A stretch of 64,000 bases of DNA from Aegilops tauschii subsp. strangulata. Its lineage: Eukaryota > Streptophyta > Magnoliopsida > Poales > Poaceae. Made by a program: the position numbers and the translations under genes. Location of the stretch: NCBI RefSeq assembly GCF_002575655.3, contig NC_053037.3, forward strand, positions 505,804,544-505,868,543, in the 5' to 3' direction. Positions 34,217 through 46,749 of the stretch are shown piece by piece; position 1 is the first letter of the stretch; each line of letters opens with the position of its first letter. The notes under the pieces were generated by a model. The model had not been told where the DNA came from. It made no database searches and saw only the letters and a list, made by a program, of their open reading frames with translations.

Positions 34217-35679
34217 GCCCCTGCCTATTTCATGAGTATGATGAATAAGGTGTTCATGGAGTTCTTGGATAAGTTTGTCGTGGTGTTTATTGATGATATA
34301 ATGGTATACTCGAAGAATGAAGAGGAGCACAAGGAGCATTTGCGTTTAGTTCTCGAGAAACTCAGGGAACATCAGTTGTATGCCAAGTTCAGCAAATGCG
34401 AGTTTTGGTTGAAGGAAGTTGGATTTCTTGGACATGTTATATCAGGAGAGGGTATAGCAGTGGATCCTACCAAGGTTCAGTCACTCACTGAGTGGTTGGC
34501 ACCCACTTCAGTTAGCGAGATCCGCAGTTTTCTTGGACTCGCAGGATACTATCGAAGATTCATTGAGAATTTTTCCAAGATTGCGAAACCCATGACGGAG
34601 TTGTTGAAGAAGGACACTAAGTTCAAATGGACAGAAGAATGTGAGGCCAGTTTCCAGGAGTTGAGGAAAGGTTTGACTACAGCCCCAGTGCTGATTCTGC
34701 CGGATATACGCAAGGATTTCCAAGTGTATTGCGACGCATCTCGCTTAGGACTTGGAGGAGTACTTATGAAAGACGGAAGAGTTGTTTCGTATGCCTCTCA
34801 ACAGCTTCGACCGCATGAGTTGAATTATGCTACTCATGATTTGGAGTTAGCAGCCGTAGTGCATGCACTCAAGACTTGGAGACATTACCTTATTGGAAAC
34901 CGTTGCGATGTGTTCACGGATCACAAGAGTTTGAAGTACATTTTTACCCAAAAGGAGTTGAACCTCGGGCCGAGGAGATGGTTGGAGCTCATAAAGGATT
35001 ATGATATGAAGTTGCACTATCATCCAGGAAAGGCCAATGTCGTAGCCGACGCTCTGAGCCGGAAGAGTTATGCTAATACCCTCGTAGGCGAAGGATTGCC
35101 AAAGGAGTTAGCAGAGGATCTCAGGGAACTTTGTTTGGAGATAGTCCCTAGAGGTTTTGTTGCAGCATTGGAAGTTCAGTCTACATTGTTGGGAAGAATT
35201 CGAGAAGCTCAGAAGGATTACAAAGAAATTTCCGACATAAAGGAGAGAATGAGCAAAGGAAAGGCCAAAGGTTTTCGTGAGGATGAGCACGACACCTTAT
35301 GGTTTGAGGACCGCATTTATGTGCCCAACAACGCAGAGATCAGGAAGTTGATACTTCAGGAGACCCATGACTCACCATACTCAATTCACCCCGGAAACAC
35401 CAAGATGTATTTGGATTTGAAGGAGCATTTCTGGTGGACTGGTGTGAAGAAGGATATTGCCGAGTATGTAGCTATATGTGATGTATGTCAGAGAGTAAAG
35501 GCAGAACATCAGAAGCCAGCAGGATTACTGCAGCCTACGCCGATACCCGAATGGAAGTGTGACAAGCTTGGCATGGATTTCATCACCGGATTGCCCAGGA
35601 CCCGAGTAGGATATGATTCTATCTGGGTAGTAGTTGATCGTTTGACCAAAGTGGCTCACTTTATCCCAGTGAAGACTAC
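34217..35679 (+). pseudogene. T1 pol segment 2: RT, RNase H, integrase N-terminus
   Basis: This resumes the T1 pol frame exactly after the S1 duplication ([10 protein letters not shown]...). It has the RT catalytic FIDD motif ([11 protein letters not shown]), RNase H ([19 protein letters not shown]), the integrase zinc domain ([18 protein letters not shown]) and the first catalytic Asp (GMDFITGLP). The segment itself has no stop. It is ended at VKTT by S2. With segments 1 and 3 it spells one pol reading frame. Confidence 0.92.
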
Positions 35680-37374
35680 TGATGTCTACTACACAACCTT
35701 CTTCTTGTAGACGTTGTTGGGCCTCCAAGTGCAGAGGTTTGTAGGACAGTAGCAAATTTCCCTCAAGTGGATGACCTAAGGTTTATCAATCCGTGGGAGG
35801 CGTAGGACGAAGATGGTCTCTCTCAAGCAACCCTGCAACCAAATAACAAAGAGTCTCTTGTGTCCCCAACACACCCAATACAATGGTAGATTGTATAGGT
35901 GCACTAGTTCGGCGAAGAGATGGTGATACAAGTGCAATATGGATGGTAGATATAGGTTTTTGTAATCTGAAAATATAAAAACAGCAAGGTAACTAATGAT
36001 AAAAGTGAGCATAAACGGTATTGCAATGCTAGGAAACAAGGCCTAGGGTTCATACTTTCACTAGTGCAAGTTCTCTCAATAATAATAACATAATTGGATC
36101 ATATAACTATCCCTCAACATGCAACAAAGAGTCACTCCAAAGCCACTAATAGCGGAGAACAAACGAAGAGATTATGGTAGGGTACGAAACCACCTCAAAG
36201 TTATCCTTTCTGATCGATCTATTCAAGAGTCCGTAGTAAAATAACACGAAGCTATTCTTTCCATTCGATCTATTATAGAGTTCGTACTAGAATAACACCT
36301 TAAGACACAAATCAACCAAAACCCTAATGTCACCTAGATACTCCAATGTCACCTCAAGTATCCGTGGGTATGATTATATGATAAGCATCACACAATCTCA
36401 GATTCATCTATTCAACCAACACAAAGTACTTCAAAGAGTGCCCCAAAGTTTCAACCGGACAGTCAAGACGAAAACGTGTGCCAACCCCTATGCATAGGTT
36501 CATGGGCGGAACCCGCAAGTTGATCACCAAAACATACATCAAGGGGATCACGTGATATCCCATTGTCACCACAGATAAGCATGGCAAGACATACATCAAG
36601 TGTTCTCAAATCCTTAAAGACTCAATCCGATAAGATAACTTCAAAGGGAAAACTCAATCCATTACAAGAGAGTAGAGGGGAGAAACATCATAAGATCCAA
36701 CTATAATAGCAAAGCTCGTGATACATCAAGATCGTATAACCTCAAGAACACGAGAGAGAGAGAGAGAGAGAAAGAGAGATCAAACACATAGCTACTGGTA
36801 CATACCCTCAGTCCTGAGGGTGAACTACTCCCTCCTCGTCATGGAGAGCGCCGGGATGATGAAGATGGCCACCGGTGAGGGATCTCCCCCTCCGACAGGG
36901 TGCCGGAACAGGGTCCCGATTGATTTTTGGTGGCTACAGAGGCTTGCGGCGGCGGAACTCCCGATCTATTCCGTTCCCCGATGGTTTTAGGGTATATTTG
37001 TATATATAGGAGGAAGAAATACGTCAGGGGAGCCACGAGGGGCCCACGAGGGTGGAGGGCGCGCCCAGGAGGGTGGGCGCCCCCTGCCTCATGCTCTCCT
37101 CATTGATTCCCTGACGTGTACTCCAAGTCCCCTGGATTGCTTCCGTTCCAAAAATAACTCTCCCGAAGGTTTCATCCCGTTTGGACTCCGTTTGATATTC
37201 CTTTTCTGCGAAACACTGAAACAAGGGAAAAACAAAAACTGGCACTGGGCTCTGGGTTAATAGGTTAGTCCCAAAAATAATATAAAAGTGTTTAATTAAT
37301 CCCATAAACATCCAAAACAGATAATATAATAGCATGGAACAATCAAAAATTATAGATACGTTGGAGACGTATCA
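35680..37374 (-). repeat. S2 3' LTR (left copy)
   Basis: Plus-strand edges TGATGTCTACTACAC and GAGACGTATCA. It contains a GA tract (36751-36780) longer than that in the other LTR. Confidence 0.94.
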
Positions 37375-39879
37375 GCATCCCCAAGCTTAATTCCTGCTCG
37401 TCCTCGAGGAGGTAATGATAAAAACAGAATTTTTGATGTGGAATGCTACCTAACATATTTATCCATGTAATCTTCTCTATTGTGGCAAGAATATTCAGAT
37501 CCATAAGATTCAAAACAAAAGTTTAATATTGACATGAAAACAATAATACTTCAAGCATACTAACAAAGCAATCATGTCTTCTCAAAATAACATGGCCAAA
37601 GTAAGCTATCCCTACAAAATCATATAGCCTGGCTATGCTCTATCTTCATCACACAAAATATTTAAGTCATGCACAACCCCGATGACAAGCCATGCAATTG
37701 TTTTATACTTTTGATGTTCTCAAACTTTTTCAATCTTCACGCAATACATGAGCGTGAGCCATGGACATAGCACTATAGGTGGAATAGAATGGTGGTTGTG
37801 GAGAAGACAAAAAGGAGAAGATAGTCTCACATCAACTAGGCGTATCAACGGGCTATGGTTATGCCCATCAATAGATATCAATGTGAGTGAGTAGGGATTG
37901 CCATGCAACGGATGCACTAGAGCTATAAGTGTATGAAAACTCAACAAAAGAAACTAAGTGGGTGTGCATCCAACTCACTTGCTCACGAAGACCTAGGGCA
38001 TTTTGAGGAAGCCCATCATTGGAATATACAAAGTGAGTTCTATAATGAAAATTACCACTAGTATATGAAAGTGACAACATAGGAGACTCTCTATCATGAA
38101 GATTATGGTGCTACTTTGAAGCACAAGTGTGGTAAAAGGATAGTAGCATTGTCCCTTCTCTCTTTTTCTCTCATTTTTTATATTTTTTTATTTGGCCTTT
38201 TCTCTTTTTTTACGGCCCCTTTTTTTTAGTCCGGAGTCTCATCCCGGCTTGTGGGGGAATCATAGTCTCCATCATCCTTTCCTCACTGGGACAATGCTCT
38301 AATAATGATGATCATCACACTTTTATTTACTTACAACTCAAGAATTACAACTCGATTCTTAGAACAAAATATGACTCTATATGAATGCCTCCGGCGGTGT
38401 ACCGGGATGTGCAATGACTCATGAGTGACATGTATGAAAGAATTATGAACGGTGGCTTTGCCACAAATACAGTGTCAACTACATGATCATGCAAAGCAAT
38501 ATGACAATGATGGAGCGTGTCATAATAAACGGAACGGTGGAAAGTTGCATGGCAATATATCTCGGAATGGCTATGGAAATGCCATAATAGGTAGGTATGG
38601 TGGCTGTTTTGAGGAAGGTATATGGTGGGTGTATGATACCGGCGAAAGGTGCGTGGTATTAGAGAGGCTAGCAATGGTGGAAGGGTGAGAGTGTGTATAA
38701 TCCATGGACTCAACCTTTGTCATAAAGAACTCACATACTTATTGCAAAAATCTATTAGTTATTGAAACAAAGTACTACACGCATGCTCCTAGGGGGATAG
38801 ATTGCTTTGAAAAGACCATCGCTCGTCCCCGACCGCCACTCATAAGGAAGACAATCAATAAATAAATCATGCTCCGACTTCATCACATAACGGTTCACTA
38901 TACGTGCATGACTCTAATATCACCATCTTCATATCTCAAAACAATTATCAAGTATCAAACTTCTCTTAGTATTCAATGCACTTTATATGAAAGTTTTTAT
39001 TATACCTATCTTGGATGCTCATCACATTAGGACTAATTTCATAACCAAAGCAAATTACAATGCTGTTCTAAAAAGACTCTCAAAATAATATAAGTGAAGC
39101 ATGAGAGTTCATCTATTTCTTCAAAATAAAACCACCGACATGCTCTAAAAAGATATAAGTGAAGCGCTAGAGCAAATGACAAACTACTCCGAAAGATATA
39201 AGTGAAGATCAATGAGTAGTTGAATAATTATGTAACTATGTGAAGACTCTCTAACATTTAGGAATTTCAGATCTTGGTATTTTATTCAAACAGCGTGCAA
39301 AACAAAAGAAAATAAAATGACGCTCCAAACAAAAGACATATCATGTGGTGAATAAAAATATAACTCCAAGTAAATTTACCGATGGATGAGGACGAAAGAG
39401 GGGATGCCTTCCGGGGCATCCCCAAGATTTGGCTTTTTGGTGTCCTTAGATTTGTCTTGGGGTGCCTTGGGCATCCCCAAGCTTAGGCTCTTGCCACTCC
39501 TTATTCCATAGTCCATCGAATCTTTACCCAAAACTTGAAAACTTCACAACACAAATCTTAACAGAAAATCTCGTGAGCTCCGTTAGCGAAAGAAAACAAA
39601 ACACCACTTCATGGTACTGTAATGAACTCATTATTTATTTATATTGGTGTTAAACTTACTCTATTCCAACTTCTCTATGGTTTATAAACTCTTTTACTAG
39701 CCATAGATTCATGAAAATAAGCAAACAACACACTAAAAAAAGAATCTGTCAAAAACAGAACAATCTGTAGTAATCTGTAACTGACGCAAACTTCTGGAAC
39801 TCTAAAAATTCTGCCAGAGTAGGAAGACCTAAATAATTTGTTTATTGATCTGCTGCAATTCGAATATTTACCCTATGCT
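37375..39879 (-). other. S2 remaining interior, non-coding
   Basis: Matches S1 from about 30003 to 32569 in reverse orientation, including the GGATGCC hairpin (about 39404-39423) and the ATATAAGTGAAG words (about 39090-39205). Next to the right LTR about 18 bases (39862-39879) do not match S1 and look like filler at a deletion joint. Confidence 0.75.
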
Positions 39880-41561
39880 TGATGTCTACTACACAACCTT
39901 CTTCTTATAGACGTTGTTGGGCCTCCAAGTGCAAAGGTTTGTAGGACAGTAACAAATTTCCCTCAAGTGGATGACCTAAGGTTTATCAATCTGTGGGAGG
40001 CGTAGGATGAAGATGGTCTCTCTCAAGCAACCCTGCAACCAAATAACAAAGAGTCTCTTGTGTCCCCAACACACCCAATACAATGGTAAATTGTATAGGT
40101 GCACTAGTTCGGCGAAGAAATGGTGATACAAGTGCAATATGGATGGTAGATATAGGTTTTTGTAATCTGAAAATATAAAAACAGCAAGGTAACTAATGAT
40201 AAAAGTGAGCGTAAACAGTATTGCAATGCTAGGAAACAAGGCCTAGGGTTCATACTTTCACTAGTGCAAGTTCTCTCAACAATAATAACATAATTGGATC
40301 ATATAACTATCCCTCAACATGCAACAAAGAGTCACTCCAAAGCCACTAATAGCGGAGAACAAACGAAGAGATTATGGTAGGGTACGAAACCACCTCAAAG
40401 TTATCCTTTCTGATCGATCTATTCAAGAGTCCGTAGTAAAATAACACGAAGCTATTCTTTCCGTTCGATCTACCGTAGAGTTCGTACTAGAATAACACCT
40501 TAAGACACAAATCAACCAAAACCCTAATGTCACCTAGATACTCCAATGTCACCTCAAGTATCCGTGGGTATGATTATACGATATGCATCGCACAATCTCA
40601 GATTCATCTATTCAACTATCACAAAGTCCTTCAAAGAGTGCCCCAAAGTTTCAACCGGAGAGTCAAGACGAAAATGTGTGCCAAGCCCTATGCATAGGTT
40701 CATGGGCGGAACCCGCAAGTTGATCACCAAAACATACATCAAGTGGATCACGTGATATCCCATTGTCACCACAGATAAGCACGGCAAGACATACATCAAG
40801 TGTTCTCAAATCCTTAAAGACTCAATCCGATAAGATAACTTCAAAGGGAAAACTCAATCCATTACAAGAGAGTAGAGGGGGAGAAATATCATAAGATCCA
40901 ACTATAATAGCAAAGCTCGCGATACATCAAGATCGTATCACTTCAAGAACAAGAGAGAGAGAGAGATCAAACACATAGCTATTGGTACATACCCTCAGCC
41001 CCGAGGGTGAACTACTGCCTCCTCGTCATGGAGAGCGCCGGGATGATGAAGATGGCCACCGGTGAGGGATCCCCCCTCCGGCAGGGTGCCGAAACAGGGC
41101 CCCGATTGGTTTTTGGTGGCTACAGAGGATTGCGGCGGCGGAACTCCCGATCTATTCTGTTCCCCGATGGTTTTAGGTTATATTGGTATATATAGGGGGA
41201 AGAAATACGTCAGGGGAGCCACGAGGGGCCCACGAGGGTGGAGGGCGCGCCCAGGGGGTGGGCGCGCCCCCTGCCTCGTTCTCTCCTCATTGATTCCCTT
41301 ACGTGTACTCCGAGTCCCCTGGATTGCTTCCGTTCCAAAAATAACTCTCCCGAAGGTTTCATTCCGTTTGGACTCCGTTTGATATTCCTTTTCTGCGAAA
41401 CACTGAAACAAGGGAAGAACAGAAACTGGCACTAGGCTATGGGTTAATAGGTTAGTCCCAAAAATAATATAAAAGTGTTTAATAAACCCCATAAACATCC
41501 AAAACAGATAATATAATAGCATGGAACAATCAAAAATTATAGATACGTTGGAGACGTATCA
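39880..41561 (-). repeat. S2 5' LTR (right copy)
   Basis: Starts TGATGTCTACTACAC at 39880 and ends GAGACGTATCA at 41561, directly followed by the ACTAC duplication. Confidence 0.94.
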
Positions 41562-41566
41562 ACTAC

Positions 41567-42548
41567 CTATACAAGTGCGAAGTTGGCCAAGATTTATATG
41601 ACCAGGATCGTATGTCTGCATGGAGTTCCGAGGACCATCGTATCAGATAGAGGAACACTGTTTACTTCAAAGTTTTGGCATCAGCTGCACCAGACTTTGC
41701 AGACCAGGCTAGAGTTTAGCACAGCATTTCATCCGCAGACAGATGGACAGACCGAGAGAGTCAATCATATTTTGGAGGACATGTTGAGAGCTTGTGCACT
41801 AGATTATGGATCTAGTTGGGATGAAAATTTGCCCTACGCGGATTTCTCGTACAACAACAGCTACCAGGCTAGTTTGAAGATGGCACCTTTCGAAGCTCTG
41901 TATGGAAGAAGATGCCGAACACCGTTGACGTGGGATGAAGTTGGAGACCGTCAGTTGTTTGGACCAGATTTGATTAAGGAGTCTGAAGAGAAGGTTAAGC
42001 TGATTCGAGATAGACTGAAGGTAGCTCAGTCCAGACAGAAGAGTTATGCAGATTCGAAACGCAAGGAGGTAACCTATGAAATCGGAGACAGAGCATATCT
42101 TCGCGTATCACCTCTGCGAGGAGTTAAGCATTTTGGAGTTAAGGGAAACTTAGCCCCGAGATTTGTAGGACCGTACCGTGTTTTGGAACGCATGGGAGAG
42201 GTAGCCTACAAGTTGGAGTTACCGGAAGGACTGTCAGGAGTTCATGATGTGTTTCACGTATCCCAGTTGAAGAAGTGCCATGCAGAGATGGCCGATATAC
42301 CGCTAAGAGATACAGTGCCCCTGGAAGCAATTCAGTTGGATAGTGATTTGACATATGAGGAGAAACCAGTCAAGATTCTCGAGTTTGCCAGCCGGGTTAC
42401 TCGCAGCAAGGTTATCAAGTTTTGCAAAGTTCAGTGGAGCCACCATACCGAGGATGAAGCCACCTGGGAACGAGAGGATGATCTTCGCAAAGACTGCCCT
42501 CACCTATTTTCTAGCCAACCCGAATCTCGAGGGCGAGATTCATCTTAA
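41567..42548 (+). pseudogene. T1 pol segment 3: integrase core and chromodomain
   Basis: Resumes the pol frame in phase after the S2 duplication. It has the second catalytic Asp (IVSDRGTLFTS), the Glu in PQTDGQTERVN, the GPY-type module (APRFVGPYRVLERMG, VFHVSQLKKC) and a C-terminal chromodomain-like segment (EEKPVKILEFASRV...VQWSHHTEDEATWE). It ends with TAA at 42546-42548 beside the polypurine tract. The chromodomain places T1 among the chromoviruses, whose integration is directed by chromatin marks. Confidence 0.92.
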
Positions 42549-42558
42549 GGGGGGTAGG
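42547..42558 (+). other. T1 polypurine tract
   Basis: AAGGGGGGTAGG lies 2 bases before the 3' LTR and overlaps the pol stop codon; it would prime plus-strand DNA synthesis. Confidence 0.85.
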
Positions 42559-42560
42559 TT

Positions 42561-45167
42561 TGTAACATCCCAAATTTTCAATTTCGAATGTTATATATAG
42601 ATCATTCATGCATATTATATTTCATTTGCATATTTGCTTTGCGATCCTAGAAATTATAAGCAACTCAAGGACCCACGGAGAGAGTTGGGGATTTCACCGT
42701 TTTCATATTTGAATTTTATCAAATATTGAAACAAGGGTCATTTGTTTTAATTATTTTTCTCTCCGAAAATATTTCATATCAAAATACATGAGGGGGATAA
42801 TATGACTTCCCCAAAATAATGAAATATTGGAGGAAAAATATTAAAAACAAATAAACATTTTTATTTGGATTTTATTGCTATTTTATTTGAGTTAGGAAAA
42901 ATATGCGTTTCTCAAAATTGCATTAGAGTCCTAAATAAATGTTCACCTTGTCCGGTAGATTTTTAGAGGACGGAGAAAATTTATTTCAGGATTTTTGGAG
43001 TCCGTTTAGTATTTCTTTCCTTCGTTTTTCTGCGCGTCGGAATATTTAAAAAAACGAACCGACCTTACCGGGCCGTGTCCGCCTGGGACACTGACCCGGC
43101 CGGACCTTTAAAGCCTGAGGCACCGCAGCCCAGCCCCGCGCCCCAAACCCTAGCCCCACTCCCGAGCCGCCGCCGCCCGACCCGCCGCGCCGTCCCGCGC
43201 TGCCGTCGCCCAGCCGTCCCGCCGCTGACGTCGACCTTGCCGAAGGTAGCCGCCGCCGGCTTTTGTTAGAAAAACCGTTCGGTTTTTTTAAAACCTAGAT
43301 TCGTTTTTTTATAGATCGTTTCAATTTTTTTGCGATTTAGTTATTTTGCGGACGTTTGTCCGTACGTTCGTTTTAACGAACGCCGTTCACCCGTTAGTCA
43401 TAGACAGCGAACGTTCGTTCGTTAGCCTGTTCGTCAGTTTTCTTTTTCCAGGGTTTTTGCGCGATTATTTTCGATCGCGATTTCTGACCCGATTTTTGTT
43501 TTAGTTTATCTTTTCGCTTGTTTATCGGAATCAGGCGTTTCAAGCGCCTAGATATTCGTCTCGAAGCCCTCCTTCTGTTTAACCAACTTGAACAAGATTT
43601 TGGCACTGTAAGATTTGACTTTAGTCCAGATTAGTAAACGGATCTTGTTTCTTTCGTAGTTTGAGTTTCGTGGCTCCGTTTGATTTGATTCTTTTTGCAA
43701 ACTGGAGTTCTTCAGTTGAACTTTCTGGTTAGATCTTCTTATTTGAGTTTTAGCCGTGCATCTTTGGTTGATTGCTTATGTATGCTATTGTTTGTTTGCG
43801 ATAGAATTCCCGGTGTGCGAAGCGTGCTACTACGAGTCTCTAGGTTTTGCGGATCGTCAGCAAGGCAACTAACACATTGATCATACTCTTTTCATACCTA
43901 GTTTTTATGCATTTAGTTCCAATCCTCAAACACTGCATGATTAGGATGTGATTAACTTGTGGCTATTGGGAAGTAGATGATGAGGTAGAACCTATTGCCC
44001 TGTTTATTACCAAACCTTGGGAGTTACTTCTACGTTATGCTTATACTGCTATGCTATGCTCGTAGACGTGGTTTGGGTGAGTGAATCCATGCCAGATGTG
44101 AGATTGTTAATTAATGGTTAACTTAAGGTGGCAACTTTAATACACATCTGGGTGGATTGCTTGTTTTGGGCACCTGCAGAATCCAGTGTTGTCCTAGGAT
44201 ATCCCGGAGTACCCGTGTGATAATCCTAAGGTCTGCCACCCAGGCTCAAAGGGATCTGAGATATTTCATGCTAGAAACTTCCGTGTGCAGCCACAAGCTA
44301 TTATGGGCTCTAGCATAGTTGAGTAAGTTGCATGACCTCTTCCAGTGGTAGGCTAGCAGATGTAGAGGGATGTAGGTTGGTACTGTCTACCCGGGATTAT
44401 AGTTAATGCTTCTGAAAGACTGTGTCTCGGTCATCCGTTTCTCAAACACCATGAAGTGCGAGAAATCCAACGGAGGAGATTGAGTCTTGTGGGGAAAAGT
44501 GCGCAAACCTCTGCAGAGTGTACAATCTAATCATGGTTAGCCGTGTCCCCGGTTATGGATATCTTGAGTATCTAGTACTTGGATTATCATATGCATCTCA
44601 TCACTCTGATTTAATTTGTTGGGTTGATAATTACTTTTAATTGGGATTGAGTTGGAGGTACCTTCTCAATGTTGTTTCAACCACCATGATAGTTAAATAA
44701 AATTTATGCCTTTGTTGTAGGGAAAAATTGGCTTTTCGCAAAACAATATAACGATAGAGCCTTTCCACCAGCCAAATATGCATGTAGTGATCGCATTATT
44801 TCTGTTCTTGCTCTACTGTGTTATATTGCCAGCATATTCCATGTGCTGACCCGTTTTCGGGTTGCAACGTATCATGTTGCAGACTTTTCAGACGACGAGT
44901 AAAGGTGCGATAGGTCGTTGTTGTGCATCTCAGCTATGCCATTGGAGTTGATGGACTCACTTATCTTTCAAGTCTTCCGCTGTTATCTTATTTAGATGGC
45001 ATTAAGCCATATTTATTGTAAAAAGTTCTCTTTTGAGACACTCGATGTAATAAGTGTGTGATTGCTACTCTGTTATAAATCCTTCGACTACTGTGTGTGT
45101 CAGCATTACCGATCCAGGGATGATACGGAAGCACAGAGACTTGATCGTTTGAGGTCGGGTCGCTACA
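42561..45167 (+). repeat. T1 3' LTR (2,607 bp)
   Basis: Starts TGTAACATCCC, ends GGTCGCTACA, directly followed by GGATC. It differs from the 5' LTR by a shorter GC-rich tract near 43130-43250 and scattered substitutions. Confidence 0.96.
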
Positions 45168-45172
45168 GGATC

Positions 45173-45822
45173 CTTGGCTAAATTGATGCTTAACCATGTC
45201 AATGGTTTTAAGTTCGATGGCTCAGGGGTCAATCGGCGGATCCGTGGTTCTAAAAAGGTTCTCACGCAAACAAAACAATACACCTAAATTTTTATTATGT
45301 TTTTATATATCTTAACAGTCTCTCTTCACGAGTTCAGACTGTAGCGTGAAGAGGCTGGTGCAAGAATCTACCACTCTTATAAAAAACCGAGTTGGTGATG
45401 ATGGTATACCTGCCATCTTGCAATATAGACCGCCCGATCTATATTTGATGGATAGAAAGCAAACTATGTCAATTTTACAAAAAGATATCCGCACCTCTCT
45501 TCACATTTGTAGATAAGGCCTTGCCTCGTTCATCTTTATTTCCCACAACCTCATTGTTGAGCAATTAAAAAAGGAAGCCTCTGGAAAAATCTGGCATGGT
45601 GGCCGCTGCCTGCGTCGTCCATCTCCATGCCTCCGCTCAGTCCGACCACCAATCACCACCACATCTCCATGCCTCCACTTTTCCTCACCTTATCTCTCCT
45701 CTTTCTCGAGATATCATTAGTTTTTACACATGGGATTGCTCCCGCATGGATCAAGCAGAACAGATGTTTTATAAAAAAAATTGCATTTTGATGTTCCGTG
45801 CAATGCACGGACATCTTGCTAG
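45173..45822 (+). mobile_element. Spacer ending in a Helitron-like 3' terminus
   Basis: At 45796-45810 the palindrome CCGTGC-AAT-GCACGG is followed after 8 bases by CTAG (45819-45822) and then T, the usual Helitron 3' layout of hairpin plus CTRR before T. The 5' end (TC after A) could not be placed, so the left limit is only the end of T1. No helicase is visible; a small non-autonomous copy is likely. An inverted pair TCTCTTCACG/CGTGAAGAG at 45320-45352 lies upstream. Confidence 0.5.
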
Positions 45823-46749
45823 TTTAATATTGTATCAGAGTAAGAAGTCTCAACTTCAAGATACGAGAGGGCTAACATGCTATTAAATAAAAACGGTTGC
45901 GGCTTATATCGACCCCACATCTAAGAGCACTTAGACGTGAGTGAAAGTTTAAAAATATATTGTCCACATTTCCTCGTAAGTTTGGACTTTTGGGTGAACT
46001 GACCGGTGCAAGAATTCAATAGTTTTTTACTATTGTAAAACTAGATTTGTTGTGTGGGGGTGACACAAATTGTCTCCAAACAATAAAACAGTAAGAAATG
46101 ATTGAATCATGCTTGAAATCATTGGGATTTTTGGTCTAAATCACTTGCTAGATTCCATTTTCATCCATATTGTCTTGACATCACTGCTAGTTCTTTCTCC
46201 GAGCAGAAAATAAGAAAGAAATGATGATACCATCACAACCAAACCAATAAAGATACTACTTGTGATCCACTCTCACTGCTGACATAGCCGAAGGACTCGG
46301 ATCTTCATTCCCACTGCTACCTACACAGTTTCACCACCAATACAACCCCTTCGATCTGCAGCTAACCTTGGTTGGACTGTCAAAGTCAGGTGTTCATATG
46401 GATGTGATTTGGACCTAGCTAGAACAGGGCCAAACCGGTCCACGTCGCATGCTTGAGTCAGAGCACACACACAAGCCCCTATTCGCCTGCTATTTGATAC
46501 TTATTTTCTTCTCCTTTCTCGATCGTTAGTTGAAACTAGCTTTCGCGCCATTGCTACTTCCGTGAAATAAATAGCCTTTCGGCTACGAGCAGCTATGGTG
46601 GCTAATTGAATTTTGGTAGACCTGTTTGGTGCGTGCATCTGCTCCTCCAGAAGGTAAACTATAATGGATCAAGGCAGTGAGTAGCGTGTGAGCGGATAGT
46701 TCTGCTTGGTTTTGGACAAAGACCACCGAGAGGAAAATGCTCAGCATAG
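45823..46749. other. Unassigned spacer
   Basis: About 930 bases of mixed composition with no protein-like frame, repeat or element end that I recognise. Confidence 0.5.

Larger units (their letters stand above)
35680..41561 (-). mobile_element. S2: Athila-type LTR element (Sabrina-like), internally deleted, 5.9 kb
   Basis: Two LTRs of 1.69 and 1.68 kb in minus orientation are flanked by ACTAC (35675-35679 and 41562-41566). The interior (37375-39879) is only 2.5 kb: primer site and gag-like ORF are missing. It interrupts the T1 integrase. Sequence is closely similar to S1 where both exist. Confidence 0.95.
21702..45167 (+). mobile_element. T1: Ty3/gypsy chromovirus (Tekay/Del-like), split by S1 and S2
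   Basis: Both LTRs are present and the whole is flanked by GGATC (21697-21701 and 45168-45172). It has a tRNA-Met primer site, an extra upstream ORF, the end of protease, RT, RNase H, integrase and a C-terminal chromodomain, then a polypurine tract. Without the two inserted elements it is about 9.5 kb. Gag and the protease active site are absent, so T1 needs help in trans. Confidence 0.96.

Noticed and set aside
45319..45328. TCTCTCTTCACG as a Helitron 5' end
   Set aside because: It is preceded by G, not A, and nothing else supports it.
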